From: Pithys albifrons albifrons
Lineage: Eukaryota > Chordata > Aves > Passeriformes > Thamnophilidae
Reading direction: 5' to 3'
DNA length: 64,000 bases
Assembly: GCF_047495875.1 (NCBI RefSeq)
Contig: NC_092497.1
Coordinates: 67,068,992 to 67,132,991, forward strand
In this document: in pieces, positions 27,152 through 34,373 of the stretch
How positions within the stretch are numbered: position 1 is the first letter of the stretch
Layout of the letters: each line of letters starts with the position of its first letter
Program-made: the position numbers and the translations under genes
Notes under the pieces: generated by a model
Databases searched by the model: none
What the model saw: only the letters and a program-made list of their open reading frames with translations
Told to the model about the DNA's origin: nothing

Positions 27152-27169
27152 TGGAGGTTCCACCGAGAT
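27152..27169 (+). promoter_or_regulatory. Primer-binding site, tRNA-Gln
   Basis: TGGAGGTTCCACCGAGAT begins 4 nt after the 5' LTR. It is the reverse complement of the CCA-tailed 3' end of vertebrate tRNA-Gln (acceptor ...TCGGTGGAACCT plus CCA), matching all 18 nt as I know that tRNA. The tRNA primes minus-strand DNA synthesis here. Mammalian ERV-L typically uses tRNA-Leu, so this is a lineage trait. Confidence 0.88.
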
Positions 27170-27348
27170 ATTGACCTTGGATTGTTTTGTAAATAGTTCT
27201 CTGTTTAGAGAACAGTGTCCAGGAGAACTGCCAACTGAAGTGGCATTTTCAAAACAATCACTGTGAAGGCAGCCAAGAGTACCTTGTTGATATAAACGTT
27301 TTTTGTTTGGGAACAGAGGACTCAGGCATAAGATAAACAATAGAAAGA
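27170..27348 (+). other. Untranslated leader of the provirus
   Basis: Sequence between the primer-binding site and the first AUG. It contains no ATG on the plus strand, so a scanning ribosome starting from the genomic RNA would meet the ATG at 27349 first (apart from any in R-U5). A packaging signal would be expected here, but I cannot identify one. Confidence 0.6.
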
Positions 27349-27795
27349 ATGGTTTTTACCCTTTTTAGCAAATACCTGAGAGGTACCAGAGGAGGTCACT
27401 CCAACCATGCTGGCATGGCCTGGCAGTCTCTTGTAGTGAAAGGCCTCCTGTTAAGTGTCTTTCTATTCTTTTACATACTGATGGTGCTAATGCTTACTCC
27501 CACTCTGAGAGGTCTCCTAGGAACATACCTAGGTCTGCCTGATAATTGTCATCCATGTAAGGCCCTCCTGAATCTTGGCATTAAAGGCTTGTTGACATGT
27601 GACATTAAAGGCCTGTTAAAATATGACATTAATGGACTATTGAGAGAGATCCCTACTGTTACAATTGGTCCCAGTTATTACCTAAATTGTGTTGTGACGG
27701 CACTAGTGTTTATGAAGGTAATGAAACTGTTGTATAAGATTGGAAGAATGCTGGCACTTCGGTGCTTCCATTGTTTCAGACCTAAGAAAGGCTAG
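27349..27795 (+). CDS. Leader ORF, hydrophobic 148-aa protein, unknown function
   Basis: Starts at the first ATG after the primer-binding site in a strong context (A at -3, G at +4) and is intact to the TAG at 27793. The N-terminus is basic and glycine-rich. Residues about 33-49 (LLLSVFLFFYILMVLML) form a clear membrane-spanning or signal-anchor segment. Residues about 77-100 are three 8-residue repeats of the type DIKGLLKY, encoded by three 24-bp units at 27577-27648. A weaker hydrophobic stretch lies at about 110-122, and the end is Cys/basic (CFHCFRPKKG). The gag frame is already open from 27786, overlapping this one by 10 nt in another frame. It is therefore either the original Gag N-terminus cut off by a frameshift or a separate small membrane protein. 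I do not recognise a known family. Confidence 0.6.
   Translation: MVFTLFSKYLRGTRGGHSNHAGMAWQSLVVKGLLLSVFLFFYILMVLMLTPTLRGLLGTYLGLPDNCHPCKALLNLGIKGLLTCDIKGLLKYDINGLLREIPTVTIGPSYYLNCVVTALVFMKVMKLLYKIGRMLALRCFHCFRPKKG
27577..27648 (+). repeat. Three 24-bp tandem units inside the leader ORF
   Basis: Units at 27577-27600, 27601-27624 and 27625-27648 each carry ATTAAAGG or ATTAATGG followed by a CTGTT/TTGTT/ACTATT-type block. They encode successive (G/D)I(K/N)GLL peptides. The repeat keeps frame, which suggests it arose while the frame was coding. Confidence 0.8.
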
Positions 27796-28166
27796 GGGGA
27801 CTTGCTGGAACTTTGGAAGGGGCTTCGGACAGGCCAGTCCCGGGGTGGGATGGGGCTTGGTTGGATCTTGGTAAAGTGCTAGGGCGTTTCTCAACCTCCG
27901 TTTTTTGGAAGTTCACATTAGAACTAGTGTGTGACTCTGTTGAGGTGGCCCGCTGTTTATCAGAAGAGAGTTTTTCCTACGAGGACCCGTATACGCGAGT
28001 CTCTGCTTTGTGTTGGGGCCTGGCTAGTGCTTATCGCTCTGCCATGGACTACTGTCAATGGTTTGAGGACAGGATAGAAAATGGAAATATGCCGTCCAAG
28101 ACCCATGTAGTCCCCGTTCAGACTACCGAAAGCAGAGTCCAAACACAGCATGAGGTCAATGCTGTT

Positions 28167-28748
28167 TCTATAGAGACCCAAACTCAAGCAGCTGAAACTA
28201 ATACAGTCTCCGTCTGCTCTGTAGAAACCCAAACTCAAGCTGCAGACCCGGACATGGCTATCTCGGCTGTCCCTGCTAAAACTACAGTTGACACTCAGAC
28301 TCAAGCCGAGGCCAACAAAGCCCCCGTTCACTCTGTAGAGACCCAAACTCAAGTAGCTGAAGCTAATACAGTCTCTGTTTGTTCGACAGAAACCCAAACT
28401 CAGGCTGCAAATCTGGACAAGGCTATTTCTGCTGTCCCCGCTACAACCACGGCTGAAACCCAGACACAAACTGAAGCTAATACAGCTTCCATTTGCTCTG
28501 TAGAGATTCAGACTTAAGCCGTAGAACTGGAGGTTGCCATCTCTATTAAGCCTGCTAAGACCACAGTCGAAGCTCAGACTCAGGCTGATGCTAATACAGC
28601 TCCCATTTGCTCTGTAGAAACTCAAACACAAGCTGAAGATCTGGAAGTTGCCATCCCTACTAAACCCACCAAGACCACAGTCGAAGCTCAAACTCAAGCC
28701 GACACGGATACAGTTCCTATTCGCTCTGTGGGAACTCAAACTGAAGTT
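28167..28748 (+). repeat. TQT-motif repeat array in gag (51- and 114-bp units)
   Basis: In-frame tandem units of 17 codons (51 bp) and 38 codons (114 bp) in the order 17-38-17-38-38-38, starting at 28167, 28218, 28332, 28383, 28497 and 28611, then a partial unit at 28725. Eight copies of T-Q-T are kept, at 28176, 28227, 28293, 28341, 28392, 28458, 28620 and 28734, mostly as (V/T/A)(E/D)TQTQ and finally SVGTQTE. Three degenerate copies (IQT 28506, AQT 28572, AQT 28686) hold the same places. The TAA at 28515 sits in the fifth unit. The motif is the recognised core of dynein light chain LC8-binding peptides. Confidence 0.9.
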
Positions 28749-28843
28749 ACGAACCGGAAGATTATCATTGCCCCCATAAAGAAGAAAACAACGAGGATGA
28801 AGGAGACTACAAAACCCATAGAGCCACCTCCGCAATTGGAACG

Positions 28844-28850
28844 AGAAGAA

Positions 28851-28884
<34 letters not shown>

Positions 28885-28903
28885 CAGACGAAGAAGCAGC
28901 AGC
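28844..28903 (+). repeat. (GAA)n tract encoding poly-Glu
   Basis: About 60 bp of GAA/GAG codons giving a run of glutamates, then ADEEAAAR. It probably expanded as a microsatellite within gag. It is followed directly by an in-frame TAG at 28908. Confidence 0.85.
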
Positions 28904-30210
28904 GAGATAGGAAGAAACTGCTGTGATGATGGAAGGAGCGATGGCATGAAAGGAAACAATAGTCACAGTAGAAGAGGGAGCAGCCACCAGAGAGGGAGGA
29001 GTGGTCACAAGGGATGGGGCACACCTAATGGGACTTGGGGGCATGTCCAAAAGAGAGCAGAGGCATGCCTGGAGAAAGGAAAGGGATGGTGCGAGCATCC
29101 TGGGATAGGATAACATTTGACGATTGGTGCTCTGACTACATACGCAATTACCCAATGGAGGAAGAAAGGAGGTCAATGCATTTCCATCAACCTGAGGAAG
29201 GACCGTTTCAGCCTCTCCAAAGGCAACCCTCCTTTGGAGGTGTGATTCCACCTCCCCATACTAGACCTACATTTGAGGGAATAGATGACCAGGGAAGGCC
29301 CTTACCCAGGCCTTCCAAGGACTATGTGCTACCTCCATTCATCAGACCTGATGAACAACGCAGGAGCTCCCTTTCACGGGGTGCATGAGCTAGGAGTCTT
29401 TCCCCACGGCTCGAACGAAGTAGAAGTCTCTCTCCACAGCATGGGCGAGGTAGGAGCCCATCCTCCCGGAGTGAACACCATAGAAGCTCATCCTCACAGT
29501 GCGAACAATCCCCACCTTCGCATGAGAGGACCAGAAAGGAAGTGAGAGAGGTTCCACGAAGGAGTAGAAGAGTAAAAACACAGGTAGAGAGAATAGTACG
29601 TGGGAGAGATGGACAGGAGATAATGAGGGAAAGTGAAATTATACGATCATTGACCCCAAAGGAGATTCGAGATATAAGAAGGGATTACAGTTGGTGGCCC
29701 GATGAACGCATCCTCACCTGGCTGGTGCGATGCTGGGACCAGGGGGCCAGTAGTCATGTGCTGGAAGGTCATGAAGCACAACAATTGCGATCTCTTGCCC
29801 GAGACCGTGAAATAGAACAGGAAATGAGACAGGGGGAGATGGCCAGTCTCTGGACCCGAATCCTCCGTGACGTGGGGCAAGATACCCATTTAAAGAGTAT
29901 TTGGTGAGTGTTCCAAGAGAGTGGAATACCGCAGAAGAAGGCATCCAGTATCTGCGGGAACTGGCCATGCTGGAGATTATATACTCTGATCCAAATTACT
30001 ATGCCATGCACACAGCTGATGTGGGATAAGGTGATGGATGGGGCTCCTAAGTCTTATATGCCGTGTCTGATATCTGCATACCCTCTAAGTATGGACGAGA
30101 ATGAGATACACGCTGACAGATTGTGTCACTGGCTACGGAGAATATCGGAAACCATGAGGGTCCCATCTAAATTCCGGCATTCTTCCCTTTACAGTGGGGA
30201 AAGGGTAGAG

Positions 30211-30540
30211 AGGAATGCTAGACGCTCTGTGTATGAAGAAGAACCTAGAGGCAAAGGTACTAGAGGTCGCAAAGAAAGGTCTCGTTCTCATTCTCGTTCA
30301 AGTTCCCGTTCCCGTTCTCGGTCCCGTTCCCGTTGTCGGTCACCTCATGCAGCACGAGGGAAAACTAGAAGCCACCAGAGGAATACTAGACGCTCTGTGT
30401 ATGAAGAACAACCTAGACGCAGACGTTCTAGAGGTCACAAAGGAAGGTCTCGTTCTTATTCTTGTTCCAGTTCCTGTTCTCGTTCCCGTTCCCATTCTTG
30501 GTCATCTTATGCAGCACAAGAGAAAACTGGAAGCCCCAGG
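30211..30540 (+). repeat. Tandemly duplicated RS domain in gag
   Basis: Two copies, 30211-30378 (168 bp) and 30379-30540 (162 bp, with a 6-bp deletion). Each encodes (A/T)RRSVYEE(E/Q)PR, a basic linker, then an arginine/serine-rich run (for example RSRSHSRSSSRSRSRSR at about 30280-30345) and a closing AA(R/Q) block. In the second copy many Arg codons have decayed to Cys, His, Tyr or Trp. It occupies the place of a nucleocapsid; no Cys-His box is seen. Confidence 0.85.
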
Positions 30541-30828
30541 AGTAAGACACAAAGTGAGCGTGGTTTCTTGTGGGCCCTTCTGCGCGAACTAGGGGAAAAC
30601 ATGAAAAAATGGCATGGTGAACCCACCTCCAAACTTAAAGCCCGAGTGCAAGAATTAAAACGGAAAGTAGCTGGCAAGAAAGCTGTCCACATAGTTGAAG
30701 CAAAGACCCCAGAAAAGAAACATCGATCTCCGAGATGAAAAAGAAGCAACTCCCCCCATGCTGATGAAGGAGCCTCTGACAGAGCATCGCACACGTCGGA
30801 TGGAGAATGCTCCAACCAGGAACAACAA

Positions 30829-30868
30829 TAGAGGGGCCCTGCCTCCTGCCAGGAGGAGGACAGGGACC
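30829..30868 (+). promoter_or_regulatory. Possible gag-pro readthrough stop with stem-loop
   Basis: The TAG at 30829-30831 separates gag and protease, which are in the same frame. Directly after it a stem can form: CCTCCT (30842-30847) with AGGAGG (30851-30856) around a GCC loop, extended by CCCTG (30837-30841) with CAGGG (30861-30865) across a 4-nt bulge. In-frame stop plus immediate structure is the layout used by readthrough retroviruses such as murine leukaemia virus. It may also be just another mutation in a decayed provirus. Confidence 0.4.
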
Positions 30869-31317
30869 AGGGTGATAATCAGGTTTTCTGGGCTGTGTGG
30901 GTTCGATGGCCTGGCACATCGGATCCTCAGAAATACCAAGCTTTGGTAGATACTGGTGCCCAATGTACATTAATGCCATTGGAACATGAGAGTACAGAGA
31001 CTGTGTCTATTTCTGGAGTTACCGGAGGGTCTCAGGACCTGTTGGTGGTAGAGGGTGACATGAGCCTAACAGGAGACCAATGGGAAAAGCATTCCATTGT
31101 GACAGGACCAGAAGCCCCTAGCATCCTTGGTATGGACTATTTAAAAAGAGGACACTTCAAGGACCCGAGGTGGGCTTTTGGTGTAGCCACAGTGATTGAA
31201 GGAGAGTCCAAACAGTTGTCTACTCTTCCTGGTCTCTCAGAAGACCCTTCTGCTGTGGGATTACTCCGAGTCAAAGATCAAGAAGTACCAATGGCCACTG
31301 CAACTGTACATAGGTGA
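30832..31317 (+). pseudogene. pro: Retroviral aspartic protease (pro)
   Basis: Encodes the protease that cleaves Gag and Gag-Pol during virion maturation. The frame is open from just after the TAG at 30829 to a TGA at 31315, with no ATG of its own, as expected for a readthrough product. It shows the catalytic LVDTGAQCTLMP motif at about 30943-30978 (D-T-G) and, roughly 55 residues on, SILGMDYL at about 31120-31143, the second conserved block of retropepsins; a VRWPGTSDPQKYQ stretch leads in. The enzyme domain itself looks intact. The closing TGA lies in the linker to RT and cuts the polyprotein, since the same frame continues as RT. Confidence 0.85.
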
Positions 31318-32433
31318 CAGTATCGTACAAACCGAGATGCTGTGATTCCCATCCATAAAATGATCAGGAAGCTGGAGAGCCAAGGGGTGGTCAGCAGAAC
31401 ACACTCACCCTTCAACAGCCCTATCTGGCCTGTACGTAAATCAGATGGAGAATGGAGACTGACTGTGGACTATCGTGGCCTGAATGAAGTTACGCCACTG
31501 CTGAGTGCTGCTGTGCCAGTTATGTTGGAGCTCCAGTATGAGTTGGAGTCCAAAGCAGCAAAGTGGTATGCCACTATTGACATTGCTAATGCATTCTTCT
31601 CCATTCCTCTGGCTCCAGAGTGCAGGCCACAGTTTGCTTTCACCTGGAGGGGCGTGCAGTACACCTGGAACCGATTGCCCCAGGGGTGGAAACACAGTCC
31701 AACCATTTGTCATGGGCTGATCCAGGCTACACTGGAGAAGGGTGAGGCCCCAGAACACATCCAGTATATTGATGATGTCATTGTATGGGGAGACACAGCA
31801 GAAGAAGCCTTCGAAAAAGGATGAAAGATTATTCAGATTCTCCTCAAAGCTGGTTTTGCCATCAAAAAGAGCAAGGTCAAAGGACCTGCCAGAGAGATTC
31901 AGCTCCTCGGGGTGAAATGGCAAGATGGACGTCGCCAGATTCCAACCGACGCCATCAATAAGATTGTAGCAATGGCTCCACTGACTAACAAGAAAGAGAC
32001 CCATGCATTTCTGGGAGCCATAGGCTTCTGGTGAATGCACATCCCAGAGTACAGCCAGGTTGTGAGCCCTCTCTGTTTTGTAACCCGTAAAAAGAACATT
32101 TTCCAGTGGGGTCCTGAACAACAACAGTCTTTCAAGCAGATCAAGCAAGAAATCGCACATGCTGTGGCTCTTGGACCAGTCAGGATGGGACCAGATGCGA
32201 AGATTGTACTTTATTCCACAGCTGGAGATAAAGGTCCCTCCTGGAGCCTCTGGCAAAAGGTGCCTGGTGAGACACGAGGGCGACCACTTGGTTTCTAGAG
32301 CCGAAGCTACAAAGGCTCTGAGGCCAATTACACCCCTATGGAGAAGGAGATTTTGGCGGCGTATGAAGGCATATGAGCAGCCTCAGAGGTAATTGGTACT
32401 GAAGCCCAGCTTTTCCTCGCACCTCGACTACCA
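31318..32433 (+). pseudogene. pol: Reverse transcriptase domain (pol), interrupted
   Basis: In the same frame as protease. Visible blocks: SHSPFNSPIWPVRK-like entry (at about 31405-31440), WRLTVDYRGLNEVTP, the first catalytic block ATIDIANAFFSIPL at about 31573-31614, FAFTWRGVQYTWNRLPQG, and the active-site YIDD at 31765-31776. After it come GFAIKKSKV, LGVKWQDG and FLGAIGFW of the thumb/connection. In-frame stops lie at 31822, 32032, 32296 and 32374, all after the catalytic centre, with no frameshift. The core active site is preserved but a full-length product is impossible. The ordered blocks are of retrovirus type, not LINE type. Confidence 0.92.
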
Positions 32434-33102
32434 GTGTTAAACTGGATGTTTAAGGGAAAAGTGCCCCCTACACACCATGCCACCAATGCCACGTGGAGCA
32501 AATGGATTGCTTTGATTACACAATGTGTTCGAATTGGGAGCTCGAATCGCCCTAGAATTCTAGAAATTATAACCAATTGGCCTGAAGGTGGGAACTTCAG
32601 CCTGGCAGATGAAGAAGAGGAAGAGTCAGTGAGTCGCGCTGAAGAAGCTCCACCATATAATCAGCTGCCAGATGAAGAGACGCGCTACGCCCTTTTCGCT
32701 GATGGTTCTTGCCGTATCGTAGGGAGGAGCCGGAAGTGGAGAGCAGCTGTGTGGAATCCCACCCAACGGGTGGCAGAAGACACTGAGGGGAAAGGCGAAT
32801 CGAGTCAGTTCGCAGAACTCAAAGCTGTCCAATTGGCCCTAGACATTGCAGAAAGAGAAGGATGGCCAAGGCTCTACTTGTACACCAACTCATGGATGAT
32901 AGCAAATGCTCTCTGGGGATGGCTAGACTGGTGGGAGAAGGTGAATTGGAGGCGTAGAGGGAAACCCATCTGGGCTGCAGATCTGTGGCAAGACATTGCT
33001 GCCAGAGTAAAGAAATTGAACGTGAGAGTCTGCCATGTAGATTCCCACGTGCCCAAAGGTCAAGTTAATGAGGAACAAGATAATAACAGACAGGCAGACT
33101 GA
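32434..33102 (+). pseudogene. pol: RNase H domain (pol)
   Basis: RNase H degrades the RNA strand of the RNA:DNA hybrid. Same frame as RT, open from after the TGA at 32374 to a TGA at 33100. The domain begins near 32685 with YALFADGS (first catalytic Asp), then AELKAVQLAL (catalytic Glu, near 32815-32845). The third site reads LYLYTNSW at about 32872-32895: the expected Asp is Asn, so this copy should be inactive. HVDSHVPK near 33040-33060 and the final Asp in NNRQAD just before the stop complete the domain. The stop falls in the linker before integrase. Confidence 0.88.
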
Positions 33103-34017
33103 GCCGCACAGATTGAGGTGTCACAACTAGACCTCGATTGGCAAAAGGGAGAATTGTTCCTAGCTCAATGGGCCCATGATGCTTCAGGCCACCAAGGCTG
33201 GGACGCAACCTATAAATGGGCACGAGACCGAGGGGTGGATTTAACCATGGACACTATTTCCCAGGTTATCCGCGATTGTGAAACCTGTGCTGCCATTAAA
33301 CAGGCAAAAAGATTGAAGCCCCTTTGGTATGGTGGACGCTGGGACAAGTATAAATACGGAGAGGCCTGGCAGGTTGACTTCATCACATTGCCACAGACTA
33401 GCCAAGGTAAGTGCCATGTGCTTACCATTGTAGAAGTGACCACTGGATGGTTAGAGACATATTCAGTACCATATGCAACGGCCCGGAATACTATCTTGGG
33501 CCTTGAGAAACAAGTCTTGTGGAGGCATGGCACTCCAGATCGCATTGAGTCAGATAATGGGACTCATTTCAAGAACAATCTGGTGGCCACTTGGGCATGG
33601 GAGCATGGTATTGAATGGGTATATCACATTCCATATCACGCACCTGCTGCTGGAAAGGTTGAAAGGTGCAATGGACTGTTAAAAACAACTCTGAAGGCAC
33701 TAGGTGGAGGAACCTTCAAGAACTGGGATAAGCATTTAGCCAAGGACACCTGGTTGGTTAACACCAGAGGCTCCATCAGTCGAGCTGGTCCTGCCCAAGC
33801 AGAATCCCTCCACATGGCAAATGGAGACAAAGTTCCAGCGATTCACTTGAGAGGCATGTTAGGGAAATCTGTCAGGATTACTCCTCCCTCGGGCCAAGAC
33901 AAACCCATTCATGGGATTGTTTTTGCCCAAGGGTCCAGAAACACCTGGTGGGTAATGAGGAAAGATGGTGAGATCCACTGTGTGGCCCAAGGCAATCTAG
34001 TCTTGGGGAAAAACTAA
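33103..34017 (+). pseudogene. pol: Integrase domain (pol), uninterrupted
   Basis: Integrase joins proviral DNA to the host chromosome. The frame is open from after the TGA at 33100 to the natural-looking stop at 34015-34017. The N-terminal zinc-binding domain shows WAHDASGH (the two His) and CETC (the two Cys). The catalytic core has D in WQVDFITL (33376-33378), D in ESDNGTHF (33553-33555) and E in GKVERCNG (33661-33663), giving D-x58-D-x35-E. The C-terminal DNA-binding part ends FAQGSRNTWWVMRKDGE. All key residues are present, making it the best-preserved enzyme of the element. There is no dUTPase after it, unlike mammalian ERV-L. Confidence 0.93.
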
Positions 34018-34264
34018 TTATGTGCTTTGAGTTGTGTTTTGCAGGAAACCAGACACCAGATGAGAAAGACCCAAACAAAGCCGGTACTGGTGTCCCATGA
34101 TGTCCAGCGATAAGGCAGCCCTAACCTGTGAACCAGGCCTAAACTTGGAACTGTGACCTTAACCAAAAGGCAATGGACTAAAGCTGAACTGATGCTGGTG
34201 CTGATCCTTGATGACAAGACATCTGCCTCGAAGGACCGCATATGGACCGCATATGGACTATATA

Positions 34265-34297
<33 letters not shown>

Positions 34298-34360
34298 CTA
34301 TATATGGGATATAAGCAAATGTAAGAATATAAGGATTGCGTGGAAAGACCAGTGTGGAAT
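34018..34360 (+). other. Post-integrase region without env
   Basis: About 340 bp between the integrase stop and the polypurine tract. It has no signal peptide, furin site or transmembrane frame, so env is absent and not merely broken; the space is too short for a remnant. It holds an 11-bp direct repeat (GGACCGCATAT, about 34225-34250) and a (TA)n stretch. Confidence 0.8.
34255..34306. repeat. (TA)n microsatellite in the proviral 3' region
   Basis: About 50 bp of nearly pure TA dinucleotides, with single C interruptions near 34282 and 34298. Probably expanded after integration. Confidence 0.9.
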
Positions 34361-34373
34361 AAGGGGTGGAGAA
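34361..34373 (+). promoter_or_regulatory. Polypurine tract
   Basis: AAGGGGTGGAGAA, a 13-nt tract purine except for one T, lying directly against the TGT start of the 3' LTR. This is the standard priming site for plus-strand synthesis. Confidence 0.85.

Larger units (their letters stand above)
27786..30831 (+). pseudogene. gag: gag, broken
   Basis: Remains of the structural polyprotein. The first part is open in one frame from 27786 and the rest lies in another frame from 29029 onward, so a frameshift lies between 29029 and 29105. In order: a short N-terminal region, a TQT-motif repeat array (28167-28750), a basic/proline stretch and a poly-Glu tract (28844-28903), a capsid-like middle part (FDDWCSDYIRNYP near 29115-29155), an RSLSP-rich basic stretch (29389-29520), a conserved-looking segment with TPKEIRDIRRDYSWWPDERI (29650-29715), and a duplicated RS domain (30211-30540). 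In-frame stops are at 28515, 28908, 28947, 29386, 29905 and 30736. A short out-of-frame patch lies between about 29908 and 30025, where the acidic IQYLRELAMLEIIYSDP reading is in a different frame from the flanks. No CCHC zinc knuckle is present. Gag assigned by position and by the downstream protease; the capsid itself is not matched to a named family. Confidence 0.75.

Noticed and set aside
27960..29024. 354-codon minus-strand open frame
   Set aside because: It lies antisense to the gag repeat array. Its repeats (CISFS, FYRANG) are the mirror of the TQT units and its Phe run mirrors the GAA tract. It is long because the repeat lacks antisense stops. No motif or promoter supports it.
30211..30831. 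Search for a CCHC zinc knuckle at the end of gag
   Set aside because: No C-x2-C-x4-H-x4-C pattern in the gag frame. The Cys residues there come from decayed Arg codons of the RS domain.
31441..32256. 271-codon minus-strand open frame
   Set aside because: Antisense shadow of the RT domain, whose sense-strand motifs are unambiguous.
30832..34017. Cytidine-deaminase hypermutation as the cause of the pol stops
   Set aside because: Five of six stops are TGA, but the contexts are mixed and no unmutated reference is available, so ordinary point mutation explains them equally well.
34018..34373. Search for env between integrase and 3' LTR
   Set aside because: Too short, no signal peptide, cleavage site or membrane segment; much of it is TA repeat and polypurine tract.
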